From NCBI GenBank assembly GCA_902608415.1, contig CACLNZ010000008.1, positions 1 through 38,810 of the forward strand: 38,810 bases of DNA, written 5' to 3'. Positions 8,052 through 14,377 of the stretch are shown piece after piece; the first letter of the stretch is position 1; every line of letters starts with the position of its first letter. The position numbers and the translations under genes are program-made. The notes under the pieces were generated by a model. It searched no databases. It was given only the letters and a program-made list of their open reading frames with translations, and was not told the DNA's origin. This stretch comes from an uncultured PS1 clade bacterium. Its GTDB lineage: Bacteria > Pseudomonadota > Alphaproteobacteria > MED-G09.

Positions 8052-8168
8052 ATGAAGAGAGTTTTATTAGGTTTAGTAATTACAATAGCTATGGCAATAT
8101 TATTCTTATTTTTTGGTAATTGGTTGGACGAGCTAAAGCATCTAATTGATGTGAAACATGTTCACTAA
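8052..8168 (+). CDS. Small single-pass membrane peptide, 38 aa
   Basis: An AAGGAG site six bases before the ATG strongly supports translation. The peptide begins MKRVLLGLVITIAMAILFLF, a single membrane helix, followed by GNWLDELKHLIDV and a His-containing end (VKHVH). The TM-then-amphipathic layout resembles the 38-codon gene at 14257. Function is unknown. Part of its 5' end has a decayed duplicate at 7221-7260, which argues that the unit is a real genetic module. The NTF2-like gene at 8208 follows on the same strand. Confidence 0.6.
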   Translation: MKRVLLGLVITIAMAILFLFFGNWLDELKHLIDVKHVH

Positions 8169-8207
8169 TTTTATATTTATTATTGAAGTACTTTAAAGGA
8201 GAATAGT

Positions 8208-8558
8208 ATGAAGGGTGCTAAGGAAATTATTGAAACATTCTGGAAAATCCAAGATGAAGGCGATTATACAAAGGTAATAGAGCTATTTGCAGAAGATGCT
8301 GTTTTAGTTGATCCTTTTTTTGGAACATTTGAGGGTAAAGAAGCAATTGGTGAATTTATGAAAAAAATGAACAAAGAAATGACCTCAAGAGAGACAAGTT
8401 TTGTTGCAAAAGAAATAGATGGAGGTGGAGAGGTTGCTTGGGCACAATGGACTGCTAAAACTCCAAATGGTGATGTAGAAGGCTGTGGCTTATATAGAGT
8501 GAAGAATGGGATGATGACTTACTATAAAGACTATATGAACGCAACTAAAGAGAGTTAG
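8208..8558 (+). CDS. NTF2-fold (SnoaL-like) protein
   Basis: The 116-residue product has the compact NTF2/SnoaL pattern: an N-terminal helix (AKEIIETFWKIQDEGDYTKV), then ELFAEDAVLVDPFFGTFEGKEAIGEFM, then beta strands ending in GLYRVKNGMMTYYKDYMN. This fold serves ketosteroid-isomerase-like enzymes and small-molecule binding proteins, and the substrate cannot be read from sequence. There is no signal peptide, so it should be cytoplasmic. A clear AAAGGAG site precedes the ATG. It is one of four NTF2-like genes between 8.2 and 17.1 kb. Confidence 0.85.
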   Translation: MKGAKEIIETFWKIQDEGDYTKVIELFAEDAVLVDPFFGTFEGKEAIGEFMKKMNKEMTSRETSFVAKEIDGGGEVAWAQWTAKTPNGDVEGCGLYRVKNGMMTYYKDYMNATKES

Positions 8559-8647
8559 ATAAAATAAAAATTAAATTTAATTAAACAAATACTATCTTTA
8601 ATTAGATTTTTATTCTATAAGCTCTTTAAATTTTAAGGAGATTAAAA

Positions 8648-8866
8648 ATGCCATCAGGTAAAGTTAAGTGGTTCAATGCTAATAAAGGTTTTGGATTTAT
8701 TGAAAACGATGAAGGCGGTGAAGATGTATTCGTACATATTTCTGCTGTTCAAGAATCAGGATTAGGAACTCTAAATGACAATGATCATGTGAATTTCGAG
8801 ATTGTTGAAAATAGAGGAAAAAATGCCGCTGCAAATCTATCAAAAGTAGAATCAAGCGAAGAATAA
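8648..8866 (+). CDS. Cold-shock domain protein (CspA family)
   Basis: The 72-residue product is a single cold-shock OB-fold that binds single-stranded RNA and DNA and melts RNA structure. Both nucleic-acid motifs are intact: RNP1 KGFGFI (residues 13-18) and RNP2 DVFVHI (26-31). The N-terminal [14 protein letters not shown] pattern is diagnostic. A TTTTAAGGAG site lies close to the ATG. It is monocistronic, with an inverted repeat downstream that may end transcription. The acidic tail VESSEE is slightly longer than in the minimal family. Confidence 0.97.
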   Translation: MPSGKVKWFNANKGFGFIENDEGGEDVFVHISAVQESGLGTLNDNDHVNFEIVENRGKNAAANLSKVESSEE

Positions 8867-8901
8867 ATATTAAACAATTCATTCTCATATTATAAATTAA
8901 C

Positions 8902-8938
8902 TCATAAATGGACTTAAGGTCTCTTTGAATATTTATGA
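8902..8938. terminator. Weak inverted repeat between convergent csp and GST genes
   Basis: TCATAAAT (8902-8909) is mirrored by ATTTATGA (8931-8938), with a 21-base loop that itself contains GGACTTAAGGTC. It lies between converging genes and overlaps the GST stop. The AT-only stem makes termination efficiency doubtful. Confidence 0.3.
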
Positions 8939-9538
8939 TTTTGAGCTTTCTCTATCTTTAAATTTCAAATGCCATGAGTTTATATTGCTAAATTCGTTGT
9001 GAATTTTTAAATTTAGGCTTTCAGCAAATGTAAATGTAGAAAATAAAGTACAATCTGCAATAGTAGGTCTATTGCAGATTAAAAACTCATGTCCTGATAT
9101 TTCATTTTCTAATATTTGAAGATTCTTTTTGTAACAATTTAGTGCCATTTCCGCAGCTTCTTCTGATTGGGGCCCCTTATCTTGAAAAAAAGGTGAAACA
9201 TTATGGACATAATTTCCAAGTTCAATCATTAGACCAAGTTCTACAAGGCGATCAATTTCTTGGATTTTTGCTTTTTCCAGTGGATCTTTTCCTAGCATAT
9301 TTGGTTCATTTTTTATGCCTTCAAGGTATTCAATAATAGCTCTTGATTCTCTAATTATAGTTCCATCATCAAGCTCTAAGAAAGGTACAGTTCCTAAAGG
9401 ATTTTTCTTTAACATTTCCGGAGTTCTTAAGGCATGATTAAGTAAATCCACTGCAATATAATCAATCAGTATTTGTTTTTCATATGCAAAAATTCGAACT
9501 TTTTGAGCATTTGGAGCCGGATAATCATACATTTTCAT
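8933..9538 (-). CDS. Glutathione S-transferase family protein
   Basis: GSTs conjugate glutathione to electrophiles or use it in isomerase and dehalogenase reactions. The 201-residue product has the thioredoxin-like N-domain (KMYDYPAPNAQKVRIFAYEK). The glutathione-binding segment is NPLGTVPFLELDDGTIIRES (about 46-65), in which the cis-Pro after V and the E-S pair are typical. A helical C-domain follows, containing the N-cap motif region PTIADCTLF. It may be co-transcribed with the DUF393 gene, which ends 17 bases before its start. The subclass is not clear from sequence alone. Confidence 0.93.
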   Translation of the reverse strand: MKMYDYPAPNAQKVRIFAYEKQILIDYIAVDLLNHALRTPEMLKKNPLGTVPFLELDDGTIIRESRAIIEYLEGIKNEPNMLGKDPLEKAKIQEIDRLVELGLMIELGNYVHNVSPFFQDKGPQSEEAAEMALNCYKKNLQILENEISGHEFLICNRPTIADCTLFSTFTFAESLNLKIHNEFSNINSWHLKFKDRESSKS

Positions 9539-9555
9539 TTTAATTCCTTTTAATG

Positions 9556-9912
9556 CTATTCTTTATTTTTAATTCTTCTTAAATGCATATTGTACAAATA
9601 AAAAGCAAATGGTTCATAAAATAAATTCATAATAAATATACAAATTCTGTTATCTAAAAGATAGCTTAGCCACTTAAATCCTTTAGTATTTTTCCAAATC
9701 AAAATAAAAGCTCTTGCCCCCACATATTCAACTCCATTTAGATATGCATGCATTCTTCTGTTGTATTTATTTTCTAATAATGAAGAGTCATTATATACAA
9801 TTCCTGTCGATCGTGATTTGTAAATACTAATTTCTCTTTTGCAGATCGGGCATGAATTATTGAAATATATATCAATTGTACCTTTATTTTTGATTTTATT
9901 GGTCATCATCAT
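9556..9912 (-). CDS. DCC-family (DUF393) thiol-disulfide oxidoreductase-like protein
   Basis: The 118-residue protein begins with a strand and the CxxC motif: IDIYFNNSCPICKREISIYK, with Cys21 and Cys24. This matches the DCC/DUF393 family, named for its D-x-x-C-x-x-C start. The middle has the family-like GVEYVGARAFILIWKNTKGFKWL, and the C-terminus is hydrophobic with basic residues. A redox role is likely but its partner is unknown. Three consecutive ATG codons occur at the start. The first overlaps the 39-codon ORF upstream, so the two may be coupled. A GST gene follows, which agrees with thiol chemistry. Confidence 0.8.
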   Translation of the reverse strand: MMMTNKIKNKGTIDIYFNNSCPICKREISIYKSRSTGIVYNDSSLLENKYNRRMHAYLNGVEYVGARAFILIWKNTKGFKWLSYLLDNRICIFIMNLFYEPFAFYLYNMHLRRIKNKE

Positions 9913-10015
9913 CTTCTACTTGTAATAAAACTTTTTTCAACAATTTATATTCTTCACTATCTTCACCTAATGTTTTCTTGAAATAATCTAATGCTCTTTT
10001 AGTTTTATCAGTCAT
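9896..10015 (-). CDS. Small acidic-tailed protein, 39 aa
   Basis: The frame reads MTDKTKRALDYFKKTLGEDS and ends in a run of acidic residues (VEDDDDQ). It is predicted to be a soluble helical peptide. It overlaps the start of the DUF393 gene by 17 bases on the same strand, a typical coupled arrangement. No convincing ribosome site is seen upstream. It resembles no family I can name. Confidence 0.5.
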   Translation of the reverse strand: MTDKTKRALDYFKKTLGEDSEEYKLLKKVLLQVEDDDDQ

Positions 10016-10087
10016 TAAGTCAAAATATCTCGTATATAAAGAATTTAATATATATCAATTATAAATAAAATCATTTAAGTAGTTAGT

Positions 10088-10174
10088 ATGATCAATTTTT
10101 ACAAAAAACCTTGTGAATGCTGTAATTCAGACTGTAGTTGTAGTTGTAGTTGTTGCAACTGTAGTTGTTGCTAG
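10088..10174 (+). CDS. Tiny cysteine-rich peptide (11 Cys in 28 aa)
   Basis: The frame starts MINFYKKPCECC and continues with a series of Ser-Cys and Cys-Cys pairs to the TAG stop. In total 11 of 28 residues are cysteine, at 9, 11, 12, 16, 18, 20, 22, 23, 25, 27 and 28. C-x-C and C-C spacings are those of metallothionein-type metal clusters, although bacterial metallothioneins are normally about twice as long. The underlying DNA is partly a TGTAGT repeat, so the cysteine density could be an accident of a simple repeat in the frame read. There is no strong ribosome site. Neighbours are thiol-related (DUF393, GST), on the other strand. Confidence 0.4.
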   Translation: MINFYKKPCECCNSDCSCSCSCCNCSCC

Positions 10175-10190
10175 TTTTAATTTATAAATT

Positions 10191-10304
10191 TTAGTTATTA
10201 CTTTTTCTTCCAAATATTTTTAAAACTATCATCAGTATGATGATGCTTATAGGAACCGCGCCAAGCTTTAAAATATGAATTACGCCTTCAATTAAGTTTT
10301 CCAT
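10191..10304 (-). CDS. Small single-pass membrane peptide, 37 aa
   Basis: The frame reads MENLIEGVIHILKLGAVPIS followed by a strongly hydrophobic stretch (IIILMIVLKIFG) and a basic end (RKSNN). One membrane helix with a positive C-terminus is predicted. A weak GAG-type ribosome site lies upstream. It is the only gene-like content on this strand between 10016 and 10380. Function unknown. Confidence 0.45.
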   Translation of the reverse strand: MENLIEGVIHILKLGAVPISIIILMIVLKIFGRKSNN

Positions 10305-10380
10305 TTCATTTCTCTATTTTAATGAATATAAATAAATGCATTGTAAGAACAATATTTTTAAAGAATTAAAAGGTGTTTAG

Positions 10381-10677
10381 ATGAGAAATGTTATTATAAT
10401 TGCTTTTTTAACTTTATTACTAAGTGTACCAAGTTACGCTCAGTATAAAGAGCCAAAACTAAGAAACAATTTAAATATTTATAAAAAAGAAAGAGAAACT
10501 AAGAAAATAGCAACTTTAATTAAAGATGAATGCAAATATTTAAAGCTAAGTGCAATTAGCCTTGTTAAAGAATCATATTTATTAAATAAAAATAATAATA
10601 TAATTTCAGATGAAGAAATGAAGTTAATTAAGGATGCGCATTATTTTTCGGTTAATTGGTCATCATTATGTGATTAG
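10381..10677 (+). CDS. Small exported protein of unknown function
   Basis: A clean signal peptide (about residues 1-20, ending SYA before QYKEPK) precedes a charged, helical mature part of about 78 residues. That part has two cysteines, one in DECKYL and one near the C-terminus (WSSLCD), which could form a disulfide in the periplasm. AAAAGG lies upstream of the ATG. The next small ORF starts six bases after its stop. No family recognised. Confidence 0.65.
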   Translation: MRNVIIIAFLTLLLSVPSYAQYKEPKLRNNLNIYKKERETKKIATLIKDECKYLKLSAISLVKESYLLNKNNNIISDEEMKLIKDAHYFSVNWSSLCD

Positions 10678-10683
10678 TTACCA

Positions 10684-10869
10684 ATGAAGAAAGTAAAAAA
10701 ATATATATTAAATTTAAATTATACCCAAATCTCATTAATAATTACTTATGTCATTAATATGTTGGTTCCTCATAATTTACTCAATATGACATCAGGTAGT
10801 TCAAATTTTTGGACTGGTTTAATATTGATAATTTTATTTTTATTATTTAAAGAAAGAAAGGAAAGTTAG
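10684..10869 (+). CDS. Small two-helix membrane protein, 61 aa
   Basis: A basic N-terminus (MKKVKKYILNLNYTQ) is followed by a hydrophobic segment (ISLIITYVINMLV) and a second one (FWTGLILIILFLLF) ending in KERKES. Two short membrane passes are predicted. It sits six bases after the secreted-protein gene and probably shares its transcript. No family recognised. Confidence 0.5.
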   Translation: MKKVKKYILNLNYTQISLIITYVINMLVPHNLLNMTSGSSNFWTGLILIILFLLFKERKES

Positions 10870-10892
10870 TGTGAAAAATTCCTTCATTTTAA

Positions 10893-10988
10893 ATGATTAA
10901 AAATATTCTTAGAGCATTATTTCCTGTTTTTGTTTTAATGCTCTTCTTATTATTAATTTTATATTTAAATGGTTTGGTTAAAAGTTAG
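10893..10988 (+). CDS. Very small membrane peptide, 31 aa
   Basis: MIKNILRALFPVFVLMLFLL leads into LILYLNGLVKS: one hydrophobic helix with basic residues at both ends. No good ribosome site is visible. It fills the gap between two same-strand genes. It is one of several such peptides here and could be real or a chance open frame in T-rich DNA. Confidence 0.35.
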   Translation: MIKNILRALFPVFVLMLFLLLILYLNGLVKS

Positions 10989-11006
10989 TTAAAAATCGGA
11001 GATGTT

Positions 11007-11789
11007 ATGAAGAAATTATTTTTATTTTTGTTTTTATCATTTTTTATAAATGATTTTTCAAGTGCACATAGTCTTTCAGAGTCCATTAATAGCAATCATA
11101 GGGTTGAAAAAAATATTTTAAGAGATAAATATAGAAATCCCTATGAAACACTTTCCTTTTTTAGAATTCAGCCTGAAATGACTGTAGTTGAACTTTCTCC
11201 TGGTAGAGGTTGGTATACAGAAATTCTAGCAATGCTTATGTATGACAAGGGAAGATATATAGTAGCTCCATATAATCCAAATTTAGGCGGATATGCAGAA
11301 CGATTATGGAAAAGCTATAATGAGTTTCTCAAAAGTAATGATATTTATAGTAAGGTAGAAACAACATTTTTATTTGATAAATTAGCTGAGGATAACAGTG
11401 TTGATGCAGTATTAACTTTTAGAAATGTTCATAATTGGATTAATAATAATGATGAAAATGCAAAAAAAATATTTAAACAATCTTTTTCAGCTCTGCGATC
11501 CGGTGGTTATTTTGGAATTGTTGAGCATAGAGCTAATAAAGAAACCTCTTTAGAGGATATGTATAAATCTGGATATATGACAGAAAAATTTGTTATTGAT
11601 CTTGCAAAAAATGCTGGTTTTTTACTTATCGATAAATCTGAAATAAATTCAAATAGTAAAGATTTAAAAAACTATCCTAAGGGGGTATGGACCTTACCAC
11701 CATCTTTACGACTTAAAGACGAAGACAAGAGCAAATATCTTGAAATAGGTGAAAGTGATAGGATGACTTTATTGTTTCAAAAACCTTAA
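11007..11789 (+). CDS. Exported class I SAM-dependent methyltransferase-like protein (COG4798 type)
   Basis: The first 20 residues are a signal peptide ending SSA before HSLSES, so the protein should act outside the cytoplasm or at the membrane. The rest (260 residues in all) has the class I methyltransferase layout. The NPYETLSFFRIQPEMTVVEL lead-in is followed by motif I SPGRGWYTEIL, then LAEDNSVDAVLTFRNVHNW as the motif II-IV region, and SALRSGGYFGIVEHRA after it. The lead-in is characteristic of the predicted methyltransferases of COG4798. How a SAM-dependent enzyme would work after export is puzzling; methyl-donor binding may be lost or the substrate may be different. A CGGAGATG site precedes the start. 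Confidence 0.85.
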   Translation: MKKLFLFLFLSFFINDFSSAHSLSESINSNHRVEKNILRDKYRNPYETLSFFRIQPEMTVVELSPGRGWYTEILAMLMYDKGRYIVAPYNPNLGGYAERLWKSYNEFLKSNDIYSKVETTFLFDKLAEDNSVDAVLTFRNVHNWINNNDENAKKIFKQSFSALRSGGYFGIVEHRANKETSLEDMYKSGYMTEKFVIDLAKNAGFLLIDKSEINSNSKDLKNYPKGVWTLPPSLRLKDEDKSKYLEIGESDRMTLLFQKP

Positions 11790-11807
11790 TTTTTTTAACT
11801 AAATTTG

Positions 11808-11879
11808 ATGAAGAGATTGATAATATTTTTATTACTCTTATTATTGATCATCTCGATTATTTTTAAGAGGATATTTTAA
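11808..11879 (+). CDS. Minimal hydrophobic peptide, 23 aa
   Basis: The ORF encodes a leader-like hydrophobic peptide (MKRLIIFLLLLLLIISIIFK plus RIF). Its stop codon shares a base with the ATG of the next gene at 11879, and the AGAGGA site for that gene lies inside it. It could be a translated leader coupling expression of the NTF2-like gene, or just coincidental open frame. Confidence 0.3.
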   Translation: MKRLIIFLLLLLLIISIIFKRIF

Positions 11880-12370
11880 TGAGAAAAATTTTTTTAACAT
11901 TTTTTTTTGGATTTATTATGACAGTAAATTTTAATGCACAAACTCAAGACTTAGATACATCTGATAGAATAACAATTGTAGAAAATATGAATAAATATGC
12001 AATAGGTATAGACACTAAGGATTATGAGCTATTTAGATCAATTTTTTTAGATGATGTAGAGGTTACAGTTATTTATGACCCTAATTGGAGGGGTGGAGAA
12101 GAAGTAAAATTTAATGGAAAAGAGAGTTGGGTAAAGTATGTTGAAGAATCTATAAGCCAATATAGAGCCACTCAACATATGCTTGGCAATCCAATGATTA
12201 GTTTTGATGGCAAAGTAGCTATTGTAAGAACTGATTTACAGGCGTCACATTATTATATTAAAGATCCAGAAGCCAAGACCACTTTATGGGGTTTTTATGA
12301 AACACATATGGTTAAAAATGAAAATTGGAAAATAATCAAACATACTTTAACAAGCATAGGTTCAGAATAA
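11879..12370 (+). CDS. Exported NTF2-fold (SnoaL-like) protein
   Basis: A signal peptide (to about residue 20, FNA before QTQDL) precedes an NTF2-like domain. It has the helix TSDRITIVENMNKYAIGIDT, then DYELFRSIFLDDVEV and further strands with GKESWVKYVEESI, ATQHMLGNPMISFDGKVAIV and a C-terminal WKIIKHTLTSIG. The RATQHMLGN segment is typical of the SnoaL_4 subgroup. The expected product is a periplasmic small-molecule binding or isomerase-like protein of 163 residues. It follows the methyltransferase on the same strand; a shared role is possible but not shown. Confidence 0.85.
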   Translation: MRKIFLTFFFGFIMTVNFNAQTQDLDTSDRITIVENMNKYAIGIDTKDYELFRSIFLDDVEVTVIYDPNWRGGEEVKFNGKESWVKYVEESISQYRATQHMLGNPMISFDGKVAIVRTDLQASHYYIKDPEAKTTLWGFYETHMVKNENWKIIKHTLTSIGSE

Positions 12371-12376
12371 ACTTAT

Positions 12377-12493
12377 ATGTCTAAAAAGGACGAGAAGAAA
12401 AAACGACCAATAAGACAAAAACAAGGAACTTATGAAAGAGTTATAGATAGTAAGAAAAAATATAATCGAAAAAAAAATAAAACTAATCTATAA
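12377..12493 (+). CDS. Small very basic protein, 38 aa
   Basis: The frame MSKKDEKKKRPIRQKQGTYE followed by RVIDSKKKYNRKKNKTNL is about 45% Lys/Arg and soluble. It begins 6 bases after the NTF2-like gene and ends 24 bases before the next. Such a composition suggests nucleic-acid or ribosome binding, but nothing specific can be claimed. Confidence 0.45.
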   Translation: MSKKDEKKKRPIRQKQGTYERVIDSKKKYNRKKNKTNL

Positions 12494-12517
12494 ATTCTAT
12501 TTTTAATAGGAGTTAAA

Positions 12518-12679
12518 ATGAATCTATTTAATATGGCTAAAGACCTTAAGGGTATGGAAAAAATGATGAAACCAGCGCTTCAAAAATTTATGAAAGAATC
12601 TGGTTTTGTAAAAAAAGAAGAATTAACAAAATTAGAAAATAGAGTAAAAGAATTGGAAGATAGAATTAATAAAATTTAG
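12518..12679 (+). CDS. Small coiled-coil protein, possibly UbiK/BMFP-like
   Basis: A strong AGGAG site precedes the ATG. The 53-residue product has an amphipathic first half (MNLFNMAKDLKGMEKMMKPA) and a C-terminal coiled coil (FVKKEELTKLENRVKELEDR). The layout of an amphipathic region, then V-x-x-E-E-x, then a coiled coil is like the UbiK/BMFP family, which binds membranes and helps ubiquinone synthesis. This copy is shorter than usual (about 80-100 residues), so the assignment is tentative. It is convergent with the thioesterase gene, whose stop follows immediately. Confidence 0.55.
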   Translation: MNLFNMAKDLKGMEKMMKPALQKFMKESGFVKKEELTKLENRVKELEDRINKI

Positions 12680-13084
12680 TCATAATTTTTTTAGAATGCC
12701 GCTAAAAGATGCTATTATACCTTCACTATTAAAAATTTTTCCTTTCACGAACAATAATGATTTTGTTGCTTTTGTGATTTCTCCATTAGAAAAAATAATT
12801 CCTTTTTTATATGAGGCCATTAGAAATTCAGTAGAACAGCTAATAGTTACATAATTACTTTTTGAAGTGTATTTATGCCCAATTATAAATAAAGCATAAT
12901 CTGCAAAACTCATTATCATCCCTCCATGCAACGAATTAATTGAATTTGTATGATGGTCTTTAAAGTCAAAAGCGGCAGTTGGCTTATTATCTTCAATTTT
13001 AAAGTAGAAAGGACCAACAAAATTCTCATAAGGTTCTTCCACATGCCATGTTTGAAAATCTTTTAACTCTTTTGGTTTATTCAT
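12680..13084 (-). CDS. Hotdog-fold thioesterase (PaaI-like)
   Basis: PaaI-type thioesterases hydrolyse acyl-CoA esters. The 134-residue product has the hotdog signature INSLHGGMIMSFADYALFII, where the HGG and the following Asp mark the active-site region, and later strands SCSTEFLMASYKKGIIFSNG and LLFVKGKIFNSEGIIASFSG. It is cytoplasmic, with no signal peptide. It lies between small genes on the other strand, so it is probably monocistronic. The acyl substrate is unknown. Confidence 0.88.
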   Translation of the reverse strand: MNKPKELKDFQTWHVEEPYENFVGPFYFKIEDNKPTAAFDFKDHHTNSINSLHGGMIMSFADYALFIIGHKYTSKSNYVTISCSTEFLMASYKKGIIFSNGEITKATKSLLFVKGKIFNSEGIIASFSGILKKL

Positions 13085-13144
13085 TTTGTTATCTATAAGT
13101 AAATTTACATATAATTATTTTTTATTTATCATATAATTAAATAT

Positions 13145-13678
13145 ATGGAGAAAAATGGAATTATGACAGATGAAAATCAACTATCTTCAGAAGAAATTAA
13201 AAAACTTAGAAACCTTATTGATACAGAAGAAATTAAAAAACTAAGGCTTAAATATTCATACCATATGGATGCTAGAGAATTAGATGATTTAATGGATGTT
13301 TTTGCAGATGGTGCAGTATGTGGATATGGACCATATGGTGATTGGGAAGGTAAAGAAACTATATACAATAATTATAAGGAAACCTTTAAAGATACAATTA
13401 ATACACCTTTTGTGAGCATGCATATAAACACAAACCATTTAGTTGAAGTTACTGGTCCAGATACAGCAAAAGGTAGAGTATACCTTTTAGATGTTATAAC
13501 TAAAAATATGGATGGATCAGATATCGAAGAGGGTAAGAGTAATTTTTTATGGTTTGCTTTATATGATGAGGAATATATCAAAATTGATGGCGAATGGAAG
13601 GTCAAGAGAATGGATTTACACTTTTTCTGGCCTGAAAGACATATTGCTAAAGACTTTTCAACTAAGTTTTTGTTCTAA
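13145..13678 (+). CDS. NTF2-fold (SnoaL-like) protein, 177 aa
   Basis: An N-terminal charged stretch repeats the string EEIKKLR twice (near 17 and 29). A SnoaL_4-like domain follows, with LKYSYHMDARELDDLMDVFA, GKETIYNNYKETF, HINTNHLVEVTGPDTAKGRV and a last strand KIDGEWKVKRMDLHFFWPER. The fold resembles ketosteroid isomerase and scytalone dehydratase relatives. Two starts are possible: 13145, without a ribosome site, or MTDEN at 13163, which has GGAG 12 bases upstream. It is soluble. The TPR gene follows after four bases. Confidence 0.82.
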   Translation: MEKNGIMTDENQLSSEEIKKLRNLIDTEEIKKLRLKYSYHMDARELDDLMDVFADGAVCGYGPYGDWEGKETIYNNYKETFKDTINTPFVSMHINTNHLVEVTGPDTAKGRVYLLDVITKNMDGSDIEEGKSNFLWFALYDEEYIKIDGEWKVKRMDLHFFWPERHIAKDFSTKFLF

Positions 13679-13682
13679 AAAT

Positions 13683-14252
13683 ATGATTAAAGTATTCAAC
13701 AGGATAATAGTTTTATTTTTGATCATTTTTTGTATTCAGCCAAACTCCTATGCTTCTGTAATAGTATTAGGAAAGGGCGATGCATCGTTATGTTATCAAT
13801 CAGCCAAAACAGGCACAGGAGGCGTAACTGCTGTCAATACATGCCTTTCAGCTATTAATGATATTGTTTTAACTAAGAAAGACTTATACGCTACATATGT
13901 TAATTTAGGGATAATTTACAATAACTCAAAAAAACCTGATAGAGCTATTGAGTATCTAAATAAAGGTCTTGAATATAATGAGACTGAACCAGAGTCACTT
14001 TTAAGTCTTGGTAATAGTTTTTATTTGAAAAAGAATTATGAAAAAGCCATTGAATTATATAATCAATCATTAAATAAAGGGTTAAATGATATATCAGCAG
14101 TATATTTCAATAAAGGCCTTGTGTATGAAAGATTAAGTAATGTTGATTTAGCAATTAAATTCTACAAGAAAGCTGTTGAGTTAAAACCTCAATATTATGA
14201 TTATTTTGAAAAAAGAGCACGACTTCAAAGATCTGGTGAGTGGGCAAATTAA
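13683..14252 (+). CDS. Exported tetratricopeptide-repeat protein
   Basis: I start the gene at the ATG at 13683, just after the preceding stop, because it yields a signal peptide (hydrophobic to about residue 17, cleavage near SYA before SVIVLG). An upstream frame reaching back to 13512 lies inside the previous gene. The mature part carries three to four TPR units, seen as ATYVNLGIIYNNSKKPDRAI, ESLLSLGNSFYLKKNYEKAI and AVYFNKGLVYERLSNVDLAI, each with the usual small-residue and aromatic pattern. Two early cysteines could pair. TPRs mediate protein contacts, and its partner is unknown. Confidence 0.85.
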   Translation: MIKVFNRIIVLFLIIFCIQPNSYASVIVLGKGDASLCYQSAKTGTGGVTAVNTCLSAINDIVLTKKDLYATYVNLGIIYNNSKKPDRAIEYLNKGLEYNETEPESLLSLGNSFYLKKNYEKAIELYNQSLNKGLNDISAVYFNKGLVYERLSNVDLAIKFYKKAVELKPQYYDYFEKRARLQRSGEWAN

Positions 14253-14256
14253 ATAA

Positions 14257-14373
14257 ATGATAAAGTTTTTATTAGGAGTTTTGCTTGGAATAATTATGTC
14301 TATTTATTTTCAAGAAGAAATAACGGATTTAATAAATAATTTAGATAAAATTCTTAATTATCTCATTAGTTAA
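14257..14373 (+). CDS. Small single-pass membrane peptide, 38 aa
   Basis: MIKFLLGVLLGIIMSIYFQE is one membrane helix, followed by an amphipathic segment with regularly spaced Leu and Ile (ITDLINNLDKILNYLIS). Length and layout parallel the 38-codon gene at 8052. It begins 4 bases after the TPR gene, probably on the same transcript, and its end abuts the convergent barrel gene. Function unknown. Confidence 0.45.
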   Translation: MIKFLLGVLLGIIMSIYFQEEITDLINNLDKILNYLIS

Positions 14374-14377
14374 TTAA

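Noticed and set aside
10120-10170. TGTAGT tract as a CRISPR-like or tandem repeat array
   Set aside because: The units are 6 bases with no spacers and few copies. It is better described as a simple repeat inside the Cys-rich ORF.
13512-13682. Extended start of the TPR gene
   Set aside because: The extension overlaps the NTF2-like gene and destroys the signal peptide that begins at 13683.
6566-14373. Prophage or genomic island with integrase next to tRNA-Lys
   Set aside because: No integrase, excisionase, transposase or phage structural gene is present, and composition does not visibly differ. Only decayed repeats hint at past integration.
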